A stretch of DNA of 64,000 bases from the NCBI GenBank assembly GCA_025331435.1, contig JAIWNI010000116.1, positions 1 to 64,000 on the forward strand, read 5' to 3'. The notes under the pieces were generated by a model that worked only from the letters and a program-made list of their open reading frames with translations, did no database searches and had not been told where the DNA came from. Shown one piece after another: positions 33,503 to 46,017 of the stretch. The stretch comes from Choanephora cucurbitarum (Eukaryota > Mucoromycota > Mucoromycetes > Mucorales > Choanephoraceae). Numbering within the stretch: the first letter of the stretch is position 1; the number at the start of each line of letters is the position of its first letter. The position numbers were made by a program, and so were the translations under genes.

Positions 33503-36500
33503 ATGCTACAAAGACTCTTTCGTAGCAAAGCTATTTCAAGAGACGCCGACGACGCCTATAGTCAAAACCTATTAGAACCTCAATCGTAAATAAAAACACA
33601 CCTTTTATTAGCTCAGTAACTTTGTTAGAGAGAGAGAGGGAATGCGTGAGGCGGTAAAAAAAAAAGGTGGTGGTGGTGGAGACAGTCAAGTGTTGGAAAT
33701 AGTGGATATACGTGCTTTAAAAAAAAAGACAAAAGATATCTTCATATTTAAAATTTTACCCTTCCTTCCCTCCCTTCTTTTTTGTTTATTCTTTTAGATG
33801 GCAGCCTAGTAATCTGGAACTAGATCATTTGCGGGTCTTATTCTGTCAAGACGTTGGGGACTCAAACAAGACTATCCTGTATGACTCAGATTATTATCTC
33901 AATGATGCATCGTTACATAATACTCAATTAGCTCGATCTTGGAATGGATCTCAAGTACACACAACCGGGAAAGATATGGATATAGGCTCCTTCAAGGACA
34001 CGAGACATGACTGGAAGCCTTCTTACTTGAAAACAATGCCTTCTTTATGTATCTCTGATCAACAAAAGCAGTATGCGCGCCATGTAAGTCTTCAGTAGAT
34101 TGAATAGATGTATGTTAACAAGAGACATTAGAGCCATCGAAAATTAGATTTGACTGGAGAAATGATATTCGGTACAGCCCCTCTTGCTTATAAAGGCATG
34201 AACACAAAAATTCATTATTACAAACGAGACAAAAGTCCTCAGATTATTGTCTCTAAACTCTTTACGCTCAACAGTGTGTATCAACATCACCATGCTCAGC
34301 AGCATCTGGATTCACCTCGTCGTCGATCTTTTTCTTCTATCAACAGTGATCGGTCTTCATTCATGGCTAATTCTTCTTTGTGTGAAGACAATGTATCCGA
34401 GCAGTCAAGTGACGATGACCATTTCTCTATCTCGTCTTCTATCTATCCACCTGTCGTAGGCCTCTGTCAATCAACAAAACGGACACGAAGATTCAGCCAA
34501 ACAAACATGGAAAACGGATCATTTAGTCCGACTCCTTTACCTACACCCAGACTCTCGAGTCATGATAATGTAAGTTGTGATCAATCGGATGAGAGAAAAA
34601 AAAATTCTTATCCTCTTTTTAATAGCCTGTACGACTTACTTCAAGATCCGTCAAATTTGCTGTTGCTATCGTGATCACATTAGAAGAAAAGAATGTGACA
34701 TTATACGACTTTATCTTCTCTCATTTCGCCTTAATTGAGAACAGACTACATCAACTCCAAGCAGTTGCATTTCGACAGCTTTACCAGCATTTTAAATCAC
34801 ATCCTCCTCCTCAACAGTTACAGCCCAGAAAGAGATCAAGTGGCATATTTCTAAGCTCAAACGCGTTTCAGAATGATTCAGTTCTGATTGATGCAGCCAA
34901 TCATTTCAAACAAGCCTTCTATGACCTCTATACCACTCCTCGGATTCAAGTAAGAAACAGATAGATCTCATTGTTCATAAACTCATGATCTATAGGAGCC
35001 ATTATGGTTGAACAGGACAACATTCCCACACAAAAAGTCAGAATACGATATGAGCCTGATGAAAGAACTCATGTTTCTGGTTCACCAGTTTAACAACAAA
35101 GCGCACAACCATTTCATTTCAACCTTACTCACAGGCGTTCTTATGCATCATCTCTCTTGGGTACATACAGTAGCTCCTCCAGAAGCAGAAAATGTAATGA
35201 TCGTTGTTTCTATGGTAAATACAATTGTCTTATCTTTTTTTTTTGTATAGAATGCTGGATGTCATCATGGCAATTATGATCCATTATGGGCACAATTAAG
35301 GTAAACTAGCATTTGTTTTCTATTGCTCTAGCTAAGATCCATTGCAATAAGTGATCTTTATGGATTTATAGGAACACCCTCAAGAGTAACAAGAACGCTT
35401 GTTGTTGGATTACGACCTAGTATTGTACGACGTATTCTGTACATTCTATCTTACTTTATTCGATGCAACGAAGTGTTTGAGAACACAGAAACAAGAACCA
35501 AACAGACCAATCAATCGATACCAACATCTGCTTCCACCGAATCTATCTTTAGCCGAGAAGTGCTGGATGATGCTTATAGTGAACACCGATTTGAAGATAG
35601 GATTGTCAAGCATCTGACAGGTGGCATTGAATCCATTGCCATACCACCTGGTCATTCTCATCATTCTATCTATCCTTCTTCCTCCATGGATTCCAGCTCA
35701 CTCAAGAGTTCTTCAAAATGGTTGAGTGATACAGATGAACGTTCTTGGTCTCCAGATCCCTGTACTATCTTGTCATCTTCCCCTTCCTCTATTGGTGGTG
35801 AGATGCCTTCCTCCATAGTACCTACTGAATGTTATTATGTACCTATGCCAAAGTAAGTTGATTGTGTACTCTCTATTTTCTTAAACTAAGATCTGTCTCT
35901 AGATCCACCATTACCCATATGGAACCTGATATCACAGCTATTCCGATATCAGAGCAAGAGACGGATGTCAAAAGTATTATACCCAGCCATTGTTTGTTTT
36001 CAAAATCCTATGGTCGCTCACTGATGGCTTCATACTCTGATACGTACAAGTCTGATTTTGTTTTGTTGGGCGTTCCCACCTTACCTCCTCTTTCTGTACT
36101 GGATGCTGATTTGAAAAGTACACTTGAACAATTCACACTGTCTGACTCTGTTTATGAATCGTCTTGCCTTGTCATTGATGCAAATAATTTGTAAGGAAAT
36201 CAATTGGAACAGAGGACATTAGCTTATCTTTTTTTTTTGATAGCAAGTGCCGTGTATTGAATCATAAAGCATCTGATGTACATACTGCAGACAAGAAATC
36301 CAATGTAAATGGTCATTGGCAGCCTATCAGCATGTCTAATTTAGTACATACCATGTTGACTGAGATGAAGCAAATGTTTGATGAGCATCATGGTGACTTG
36401 TCTTGTTCAGAACAGGTAAACATGTCTTGACAGTTCATATACGTTCTTTACTAAAAAAAAAGAAAATGATAGATGATTGATTTCATGGAGGATAGCTTAC

Positions 36501-36760
36501 AATTGATCTATCTGCATAGTACTATTCTACAAGACATTGTACAAGAATCACTTGCTCAGGATAATCAGACTTCAATACTAAATGATCCTGCTGCTTTAGT
36601 ATCCAAATTGGGGTAAATTATGAACATATATATAGCTATACCCAACTATGGTTCTAAAATCATTGCAAATAGACTTAGCCAGAGTGATCTACCACTCTTA
36701 TTAAACGTGTGTGGTACTTATGATAGCAAGATATGGGAATTACACGCATCCTCAACATAA
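33503..36760 (+). CDS. folliculin-interacting protein (FNIP/Lst4) homologue
   Basis: Eleven exons (33503-33585, 33798-34083, 34132-34569, 34626-34949, 34996-35193, 35251-35300, 35352-35852, 35903-36190, 36244-36415, 36473-36612, 36673-36760) join to about 855 residues. With folliculin (Lst7 in yeast) this protein forms a GAP for Rag/Gtr GTPases that links amino-acid supply to TORC1 at the vacuole. It is recognised by the longin/DENN signature pieces: LRVLFCQDVGDSNKTILYDS, then GEMIFGTAPLAYKGMNTKIHYY and the central NYDPLWAQL/SDLYGFIGTPSRVTRTL, followed by ILYILSYFIRCNEVF. Splicing at exon 6/7 restores WAQLSDLYGFIGTPS and fixed an otherwise ambiguous acceptor. Ser-rich linkers lie between domains, as in animal FNIP1/2. 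Exon 1 is short and its start is likely but less certain. Confidence 0.9.
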
Positions 36761-37000
36761 TAAGGCCTATAATTTCATCAATTGATGTCTATTTTTTATG
36801 GTCAAAGATAGTTTATTAATGATTAAAATTTCCAATGACATGTTAAAAAAAAGAGTTGTATATTAGATGAAATTAGTATATGAGGGAAAAGCTAACTTTG
36901 ATATCAAACTTGTTCATAAAAAAAAAGGAATCTAAAGGCAAGTTTTCCTTTCTTTCTTTTTTTTATGCTGGTTTATACGATAGAAAATAATAATAGTAGT

Positions 37001-38527
37001 TTACTCTTCATCTTCTTCGAGGATTTCATCTTCTTCGAGGTATTCTTCATCATCCATGAGTTCATCGTCAGCAGTAGCTTCTTGGTATTGTTGGTATTCG
37101 GAGACAAGATCGTTCATGTTGGATTCGGCTTCAGTGAATTCCATTTCATCCATACCTTCACCAGTGTACCAATGCAAGAAAGCCTTTCTTCTGAACATGG
37201 CTGTGAATTGATCGTTGACACGCTTGAACAATTCTTGAATGGCAGTAGAGTTACCGATGAAAGTACCAGACATCTTAAGACCGACAGGAGGAATGTCACA
37301 GAGAGAGGTCTTGACACCGTTGGGGATCCATTCAACAAAGTAAGAAGAGTTCTTTTGTTGAACAGCCAACATTTGGTTTTCGACTTCCTTGGTAGACAAA
37401 CGACCACGGAAGATGGTAGCGACAGTCAAGTAACGACCGTGGCGAGGATCAGAGGCAGCCATCATGTTACGAGCATCGAACATTTGAGCAGTCAATTCGG
37501 GAACACTCAAGTTACGGTACTGTTGAGAACCGAAGGCGGTCAAGGGAGCAAAACCGACCATGAAGAAGTGAAGACGAGGGAAGGGAACCATGTTGACAAA
37601 CAACTTACGCAAATCTGAGTTCAATTGACCAGGGAAACGCAAACTGGTAGAGACACCAGACATGACAGTAGAGACAAGTTCGTTCAATTGACCGTAACCA
37701 GGGTTGTTCAACTTGAGGGTACGGAAACAGATATCGTAAAGAGCTTCGTTATCGATACAGAAGGTAGCATCACAGTTTTCGACCAGTTGGTGGACAGACA
37801 AGACGGCGTTGTAAGGTTCAACAACGGTATCAGAGACCTTGGGAGAAGGAACAACAGAGTAAGTACACAACATACGATCAGGGTATTCTTCACGAATCTT
37901 GGAGAGCAAGAGAGAACCGAGACCAGAACCAGTACCACCACCGAGAGAGTGACAGAGTTGGAAACCTTGAAGACAGTCAGTGTGCTCAGCTTCCTTACGG
38001 ACAACATCCAAGACTTGTTCGACAAGTTCAGCACCTTCAGTATAGTAACCTCTGGCCCAAGAGTTACCAGCACCAGATTGGCCAAAGATAAAGTTGTCAG
38101 GACGGAAAAGCTTACCGTAAGAGCTAGAACGAACAACATCCATGGTACCAGGTTCTAAATCGACCAAGACGGAACGAGGCACGTATTGACCTTGAGAACC
38201 TTCGTTGTAGAAGACGTTGATACGTTCGAGTTGGAGATCGTTGTCACCAGCGTAAGTACCGTTGCTATCGAGACCGTGTTCTTGGGAGATGGTTTCCCAA
38301 AACTTTTGACCGATTTGGTTACCACATTGACCTAGACTCGATATACTCTATCAGTAAACACAGCTCTCCTTTTCTTGTTCTCTTTTCTCTCCTAGTTTCT
38401 CTTTCCCACCCCTCTCTCGCTTCTCTTTCTCCCTTTCATTTCCCCCCTTTTTGTTTTATGCTGTATCTCTCTCCTATTCCCTTTTTTTTTTTTACTTACC
38501 GACTTGAACGTGAATAATTTCTCTCAT
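37001..38527 (-). CDS. TUB2: beta-tubulin with Tyr167 and Ala198
   Basis: Exons 38500-38527 and 37001-38331 give 452 residues. Beta-tubulin pairs with alpha-tubulin in microtubules. The start [22 protein letters not shown], the GTP loop GGGTGSG and the acidic EEDEE tail are all present. The single coding intron sits after Gly10, within the N-terminal MREI region, a common fungal position. At the benzimidazole site the residues are Tyr167 (CTYSVVPS, usually Phe) and Ala198 (NCDATFC, usually Glu), with Phe200 kept. Both substitutions are known from resistant ascomycetes and nematodes. The gene converges with FNIP, 240 bases apart. The exon 1 flank upstream is AT-rich. Confidence 0.98.
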
Positions 38528-38887
38528 TGTAAGCTATAGATTAAGAGATGTTTATGAGTTATCGAGAAAAAAAAAGCATAGTATACACTTTAATGGCTTA
38601 CATTAGTTTAGGTGTATAAGAAAATAAGATGATATGAGGAAGGGGAATAAAGGAAGGTCTATTACTGTTTGTTATGAAAAATAAAAAAGAGTAAAGAGAA
38701 GAAAAAAAAGAGAGAGAAAAGAGCAAAAGACGTTGGAAAAAAAGAAAAATAGTCCTTTGAAATTAAAATCACAAACACGAGCACCAATTCCTTTTTTTTA
38801 ATTTATTTTGAACCAATCGTTCCTTTTTTGACAACGAAAAAAAAATTCTCGTGTAGCATGTTACCATGATAAATATAAATGTGTTGG
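38528..38887. other. intergenic region between beta-tubulin and CENP-I
   Basis: This stretch of 360 bases contains the beta-tubulin promoter and the 3' end of the CENP-I gene, which lies on the same strand. It is purine-rich on the plus strand near 38635-38760. No gene was recognised. Confidence 0.4.
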
Positions 38888-41800
38888 CTATGAAACAGCA
38901 CTCTTTTTAAGCTGTATCAACGAGTTCATACAGGCGTAGAGAAGATCCGGTATGCCTTTCAGGCCTATTTCGGTAAGATGGTCTAACAATTCAACACGGT
39001 ATTCCATGTAACCAATAGAAACGCCTCCTTCCTAATATATATATTAAGAGGGCGTTTAATACAATTCAGGTACAAAAAAAAATTTAAACTTTTTTTTTCT
39101 TACCTGTTCTAACTCTTTAAGATAGTTGGCTGTGATAGGCTTATCATGGTGTAGATTTACTTTTTCATCTTCTTCTATTATCTATAGAATCATGGAGTTC
39201 AATATTATTTCCTAGGCCCTTTCCTTTCTTACCTCCATAAACCGTTTTGAAAGTGAAAGAAGTGCTCCTGAATGTGTAATGGACAAAACTAATTTTGGAT
39301 CTACCTGTTTATCTTGACATAACTCTAGAAACTGTTCAATGTTCTTTCTGTTGTAATGAAAGTTATGAGTATGTGGGTGAGAATGATAAAAACCGTTGGC
39401 TTACTCTGTGAATGAAAATGCTTGAGCTTGTTCCTTTGATTTACAGAGACCGAGATTACGCCAGAGAGAGTTACAGATATCCATCATATAGGTATTGAAA
39501 TGATCCAGATACTCTTGCGTATGCTTTGAACTCCAGTCTACAGACTTGTGGTCGTTTTCCTCAAATGCTACTTTGTACTGATGAATGATGCCACACATTC
39601 GACTGACTGCCATGGCTGTTGTTGAAAAGAAATTTCGGTGAACAAAAGTAGCTGCAGGAATAATGATGTCTGGTATATCGTCCTGTCTCGAGATACTGGC
39701 TACCAATTCAAAGAAAGTAAGACCCGCATGCTGTAACAAGACATGGTCTTCTTCTGCCAACAAGCCTGCTATACACAACTTATCCACATGTTCAACAAAC
39801 CGTTGAATGGTTTGGAAATAGTCCACATTGAATGATAAATGACCAAAAAACGTGGTTCTGAATCGTATTAGTTACTCTTCTTTTTTTTTCTTATAATAAA
39901 ATGGGCTTACAATCGATCAACGTCAGTCGTTGCTTCATTACGATGATGAACATGTTGTTTCCAATCTAAAGCTGCCCAATTCCTTAACCAGTCCGAGTAA
40001 CTTAATATCAACCGTGCTTTCCATTTGACATCCGATGTGATATACAAACGACTCAATGGCTTTAAGACATGTTGATAGAGTGCTAGTAGAATGGTAAGAC
40101 TTACATAGGATCAGATGACTCCCTTTTTTTTTTGCTTACCTCGAAAGGAAGTAGGCTTAAGATAAGTAATTAGTTCCAAAATCTCATCTACAAATTCATA
40201 TCCATTCCAGGTTTTGAGATAACGAAACAAAAAGACTTCAACTGCAGGCAACTGAGTTTTAGTAAAGCGGGTAAACTTCAACAAGACTTGTAAGATTTTG
40301 GTCATTTCGGTCTTTTGTGGATCTTTCTTGTTGCCTGAAGCAATGAGGTCATATAGCATCTGTACAATATAGTAACTTAATCGTGTCACAGCAGTACCTT
40401 ATAAGAAAAAAAAAACTTGATTTGTGAAGTGGAAAAAGAGAGAAGCATGGCTGAGATTTAACTTACCACTGGCTTCATAAAGTAACGAATACTGCAATGA
40501 TCGATTCTCCAATACCATCGTCAGTTGTTCTGGTAAAGAGACTGTTTCCATATTGTTGATCACCTGTGAAACATCAATAAGCCTTGAATCAGTGGAAGGA
40601 TCTGCTTTGATTCTCGGCCCGTTCTGTCTTTTGGTGAGACGGACACGCTTTGCTGAAGGAATTCTGATTTCATCCTTAAAGGAACCCAATTTGGGCTCTA
40701 AATCATGTTTCCAGAGTAATCTCAATTGAATCAAATTTTCTCTTACAGCAGGTAATGGATTCTAAAAAGAGGCATGTTGGATGATAAAAAAAAAAGAGAG
40801 AAAACAAGATAATTCACTTACTGCAAACACGAGCATATCAGCTAATCGAGTATTATGTGGTACAACAATGGTGGGATCAAATGTTTGATAATACATTAGG
40901 AGGGCTAATAAGCTTGCATTCTCCTTTTCTGAATCAATCATTTCTTTCCTGTTCCTTGCTGTATCAGTTACACTATCGAATGCTCCTTGGACTTAATCGA
41001 CTTACAATCGAGTGACACGATAGGTGGTCACATGCTCTTTCTTTGTCAAGTAATAAAGGACGTGGCATAAAGCATGCCTAAGATAATGCATAAGGTAAAG
41101 CATACACATACACACACACACAAATTATTTTACCTGAGTTCTTCATATTTCAAATGACGGAAAAAGACATGGTATAGATTACTCAATCTTCGTTTGGTGT
41201 TGATCACATCAAATACAGTCACTGTCCATTTCAACATGAGATTCTGTGTTATCTCGCACTTAGTCCATCATTCATGCTAGACTGAGAATACACTTACGAT
41301 GATATCCAATCGTACCTCCTTTCGAGATACAGACCCGATAATACGTATCACATAATCATCTGCAATATCATCTCTCGGTAACAACAGCTCAATCAGACTT
41401 TTACAGGAACTCAAGTCTAATTGTATTTAGTCCAATTGTTATTCCGTCATAGCAATAGGCTACTACTTACTTTGTCGGCCTGACATAATGAGTTCAAATA
41501 GAGTATTAAATTCAACCTGATCTAATCCAAATTTCTGAACGAATGGACGAATCGACAGTAACTTCTTTGTTCGTTTTGCTGATCGTTTTTTACTAACATC
41601 TAAGCCGATGAGTTCAGTTTACTGATTCCTTTTCTCTCTTAGTTGTCTTACCCATAGTACAGATTGATACGGTAGGCTTGATGATGTTGTCTACGTTGCG
41701 AGTGGTAGCATTTTCAAGAGTGATTTTTGGTGTCGCCTCTTTATCTTGTTGATTTTTATCTTTTTCGTGTTGCTCTTCGTCTTGTTGCTCTTCGTCTTGT

Positions 41801-42210
41801 TGCTCTTCGTCTTGTTGCTCTTCGTCTTGTTGCTCTTCGTCTTGCTGCTCTTCGTCTTGCTGTTCTTCGTCTTGCTGCTCTTCGTCTTGCTGTTCTTCGT
41901 CTTGCTGCTCTTCTTCCTGTTGTTCTATATCGTGTAATTGTTCGTCTTGTTGTCCTACTTCCTTTTGTTCAGCTTCTTGATCAGATATAGCTTCTTGAAC
42001 AGGCAAGCTCTCTGATCGTAACTGGTCAACTTCTTGATCAGAAAGGATCTCTGGTCGTTGATCAATTTCCATATGATCAGACTGAACATCGTTTTCTGAC
42101 TCTTCTCTTATCGCCTCTTCGACATGGTTCTCCCTATCGTCTTCTTCATAATCGCTGTTATCTGAACTACTGGCTATGGCAGAATAGTGTTGTCTTGTGT
42201 TGCCTTCCAT
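38888..42210 (-). CDS. centromere protein I (CENP-I/Mis6/Ctf3) homologue
   Basis: Thirteen exons give about 876 residues: 41652-42210, 41471-41599, 41298-41416, 41134-41243, 41006-41077, 40822-40948, 40467-40761, 40140-40397, 39911-40082, 39405-39857, 39233-39347, 39104-39181, 38888-39031. The sixth has an alternative acceptor six bases upstream. CENP-I is a HEAT-repeat subunit of the constitutive centromere-associated network on kinetochores. It is recognised from the C-terminal half: LAEEDHVLLQHAGLTFFELV, FFSTTAMAVSRMCGIIHQYK, HFNTYMMDICNSLWRNLGL, and the tail SIGYMEYRVELLDHLTEIGL. The N-terminal 190 residues are acidic and disordered, with a DEEQQ minisatellite. Assigned on motif order, not on a search; the short exons were each checked for frame. 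Confidence 0.85.
41770..41917. repeat. 15-bp coding minisatellite (DEEQQ), about ten copies
   Basis: Tandem 15-base units (CTTGTTGCTCTTCGT on the plus strand, with CTGCTGCTC variants) encode DEEQQ on the minus strand inside exon 1 of the CENP-I gene. The variants are arranged in blocks, as expected from unit duplication. Confidence 0.95.
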
Positions 42211-42433
42211 GATATTTAAAAAAAAATTAAATGGATTGACAACCTATTTCAATGCAAAATTTTAAGTTCTTGGTCTGACACTGAAAACAGCCAGCTGCAG
42301 CAAATCATCCTTTTGAACGTAAAATACCATGGCAATGATATGATTGGCTAGACATACTTGACTCTCCGGTTTAGTTAATAAGTTCAATTTTATTTTATTT
42401 GTTTTCTCTCTTTCACTACTTCGAAAACGCGTG

Positions 42434-43363
42434 ATGTCTCTTATTCGTTTCTCGGCACTTGTCTTGTTAGTTGCCTATTTAGCTGGCACACAAGCTTTGT
42501 ATTTCTATTTGGAAGGCACAGAAAGAAAATGTTTTATTGAAGATTTGCCAAAGGAAACCATGGTGATTGGTAAGGATGTGGTTCAAACTTTATTAATCAT
42601 GTATTAATAGAATGATGTTAGGTGTTTATAAGGCCGAGCAATTGGATGCCAACACAAACCAATGGATTGAGAATGCTGATTCAAAAGTAGAGATCTCTGT
42701 TGAAGTAAGTGTTTCTCATGTCACATCCCACACAGATGAAACTGACACTTTTCTTTTTCAGGAACTTCCTGCCCATCACAAGATTGTAGACACAAAAGGT
42801 AAACCTTCAGGTCGTTTTACTTTCACCTCACTCGAATCAGGCGATCATGCCATCTGTATCTCTGTCAGTTCCAACTCTTGGTTTGATAGTCATAAAACAG
42901 TAAGAACAGGTCTATTGTGTGTATGTGTGTGCTTTTTTTTTAACTCATCAGTTTCTATTTTAACAGAAAGTTACACTTGATATGGATTTCGATGACCCAA
43001 GTGATCACCATGACCACCATGCTGAAGGTGTCTCAGGTAAATCAAGTTAGCAACTGTGTGTGTGTGTAGCATGGTTTAACTTGTTTCAACAGATTTGGTA
43101 AAGCGAGTTCATGAATTGAATGAACGTGTTGAAGATATTCAAATTGAACAAAATGCTCAACGTGTAAGTTAGATTTTCTGTTAGCAGATAGATAGACTAA
43201 CGATGTATCATAGGAACGTGAAAAGGAATTCCGTGATCAATCTGAATTGACTAACTCCCGTGTCGTTTGGTGGACTATTTCTCAAATTGTTGTTCTCGGT
43301 GTTGTTTGTGTCTGGCAAATGAACTATTTCAAGAACTTCTTTATGGCCAAGAAGCTTGTCTAA
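42434..43363 (+). CDS. p24 family ER-Golgi cargo receptor (alpha subfamily, Erp1/TMED4-9 like)
   Basis: Six exons (42434-42569, 42622-42704, 42762-42899, 42967-43036, 43093-43163, 43214-43363) give 215 residues. p24 proteins cycle in COPI and COPII vesicles and sort GPI-anchored and other cargo. Order: signal peptide ([21 protein letters not shown]); GOLD domain starting [20 protein letters not shown], typical of the alpha subfamily; coiled coil ([20 protein letters not shown]); one transmembrane helix ([20 protein letters not shown]); and a short tail [13 protein letters not shown] with the Phe-Phe and Lys-Lys sorting signals. A His/Asp-rich insert ([13 protein letters not shown]) precedes the coiled coil. 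It is divergent from the CENP-I gene with 223 bases between the ATGs. Confidence 0.93.
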
Positions 43364-43582
43364 GTTAAGCTTCGAATAAAAAAAAAATAAAGAAAAAAAG
43401 GAGAAAAACAGCAAGGATATCCATTATATTTTTTTTATAGTTTTATTTGAATCAGTTCTATTCAATAGAGTGGAAAAAGAGAGAAAAGTTACAGTCATAA
43501 TATAATAATAATAGGGTTTTTTTTTCTTTGTACAGATAAAAAGAATAAATTCTACAGATATAAAAGGGGAATTAAATAGAGA

Positions 43583-45709
43583 TTAAGCTTGAGGGATTTG
43601 TTGAGGCTTGAAGTTGATCATATTAGGAACAGGGCGGTAGATATACTATAGAATAGGTAAGTAACGATGTTACATGTTGGCAATTTCTAATCACTTACAT
43701 CACGGTAGAGTTCATCAATCTTCATACGAACTAAACATTTACCGGGTACCTTAGCAGGTGCCATGAACATAGGCCACATAGGGTGTTCTCTAGGAATCAT
43801 ACGGGTCATATGTTGACGAACAAGCTCCCAACCAACACCGTTGTAATGAAGGTTCAAGACACGAATCAAACGTTGGAATTGACAGTGGAATAAGGTATGG
43901 TACAACAACTTGACAACTTCATCTAATGAATGAGCCTCGACACAACTTTCAGGCAAGATATCCAATTCAGCACCTGTGCTCTTCTTCAAGGTCTCGTTGT
44001 GCACCTTCACACCACCAAAGTCACGAATCACAAAGCCCTTCAATTGGCCTGTCTTACGATCGAATCGAGCCAAGGTGTTTTGACCATGAGCTTCAAAGGC
44101 AACACCGTTTTCAAGACAAGGGGGCAAGAAAGCTCTCAAGGCAAATTCAACATAACGGTCCAAGAATTCAAGACGCTTTTCTTCAGTATCTAATCCCCAG
44201 ACATGAGTGACCATGGTTTCGTCTGTATCAGGGCGTTGGATCTTTTCGACAAGGACACCACAGGGGATAAACAAATCATCCTTGTATTGAGGATCGTATT
44301 CTAAGGCTTCACGAATGACACTGCTACAGTGCTTGGCAATGTCGGTGTCTTCAATGTTATAAGTGATAGTACCTAATTCACGCTCAATGGCCAAGACAGA
44401 AGCATCGTAGGTCAATTTGGGAACCACATTTTCAGAGAAACCAGGGCCAAAGTAGGTGGTGAAAGGAGTGACAGTACGCAAGGCAGAAGAGATCTTGATA
44501 CCCAAACAGAGCTTGACACTGTGACCAGGCAAGATATCGGGACGAGCAACGGAACGCAAAGAGGCCAAGGCTTCCACAGTGATACTGTAAGCTTCAGGGA
44601 AGATAAGGGCGTCACTGAACTTTTGTTCGACATTAGGCAATTGAAGTTCGTGGATAGCAATGTAAACATAATCAGCATCGTATTTGCTACGCTCAGCCTT
44701 AACGTTTTGTTGACCTACACCAGCTTCAAAGAGAGCATCGACCAACTTGTTAGAGAGGTTTTCATAGTCACCACGAAGGATAGCACTGGATCTGGGAACA
44801 CCAACAAGACGCACCTTAGGGTGATCTAAATCATAAGATCCAGGGGAAAGTGTCTTCATTGGAGGGAAACTCTTACGAGCTTTATGCATCTAGATAAGAA
44901 TGACGTGATCATGAGTTCATTTGGCTTCATTCATAAAAAAAAATCCAAAATTTTCTGTAGACAATGGGACTCTCTTTTTGTTTTCTGTCTTTTTTTTTTA
45001 AAAAAAATAACTTACAGGGTGAGTAGCATGGCCTTCGACAACAGCTTGTTCCCAAGCAATAGTAGAAGAGTTTAAACCGGGCAATTTCTTGGGATGGTCA
45101 TAGGTATATTCTAATAGAAAATTGTCAATACATGTTGTAAGATTCGACTGATCAAAAAGTGACTTCCTTACTTTGAAAGAGAATAGATGATCCAAGTTCT
45201 TGACCGATTTGTTCACGCAATTTAGCATTGACTTGACGATCGGCAGCAAAACGATCCCACATACTAACTGCGTCATAACCGTCCACTAAGCTAAATTCAG
45301 TAGCATCTGAGATCACAGTCTTGAGTACTTGATGAGCAGCATTTTCACCGTTTTGTGCTTGTGTGGTATCGATCGAGTAAATATGGGGTTCCATATCGAG
45401 ATTGTCTACCAAGTCAATACGAGGACAGAGAATACCGTTCCATTTGGCGCAGGTCTCGTTGATGATAGGCAAACCACGGAGAGGGACAACAGCCAAGATA
45501 TCTTGAACACTCACTTTCTCGGGTACCTTGTCTTCTTCACAGACAGTAGGGCGTAGTAACAAACAGAGACCGACTAAATCCTGACGCTTGGATGGTACCA
45601 GATAGACGGGAACCAAAGATTCACTTGTCAAACAAGCAACTAGACGAGATGTAGTAGCGAAACTAGCGTAGTGCTCGTTTTTGTCAAATTGAGTAGATGC
45701 AACAGGCAT
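43583..45709 (-). CDS. NRPS-independent siderophore synthetase (IucA/IucC), rhizoferrin synthetase type
   Basis: Exons 45172-45709, 45016-45110, 43699-44889 and 43583-43645 join to 628 residues. These enzymes adenylate citrate and condense it with an amine; the Mucorales homologue, Rfs of Rhizopus delemar, joins two citrates to 1,4-diaminobutane to give rhizoferrin, the Mucorales siderophore. Seen here: the hallmark EGHATHP/MHKARKSFPP (family motif GHPxHPxxKxRxG) across the exon 2/3 splice, the second core segment VAFEAHGQNTLARFDRKTGQ, and VIRDFGGVKVH. No signal peptide is present, so it acts in the cytosol. Two exact GATA-type iron-repressor consensus sites lie upstream. A convergent p24 gene ends 219 bases away. 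The product is inferred from family and lineage. Confidence 0.93.
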
Positions 45710-46017
45710 GATAAAAGGGTTTTTTTCTGTTTAAAAAAAAGATAAAGAAGAAAAAACAGAAAATGACAAGAAAGTTGCAAGGCTTTAAAACAAAAAAAAA
45801 GAGCGAGACGGATCGGTACTTTAAATCGAGATGACACTATGAATGATTTCTTTTTTTTATCAGATCTTTTAAATAAACCTTGTGTGACTTTGATTTAGTC
45901 TTCATTCTTTTATTTCTAGTCAACATAAGCTTGTATGTGTGTCCAGGATAGTTGATGATGTATCATAAATCAACTTAAATGAAGAACTAAACCTAAAAAA
46001 GAAACTGATTATCGTGC

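Noticed and set aside
37625..38158. 177-codon plus-strand ORF across beta-tubulin
   Set aside because: Exact antisense of the highly conserved tubulin coding sequence; composition (Thr/Arg-rich) is that expected from antisense reading.
41727..41990. Hydrophobic repeat ORF on the plus strand (Leu/Phe/Val repeats)
   Set aside because: Antisense of the DEEQQ minisatellite in CENP-I exon 1; looks like membrane protein only because of the repeat.
44521..44829. 102-codon plus-strand ORF over the siderophore synthetase
   Set aside because: Antisense of the conserved NIS coding exon.
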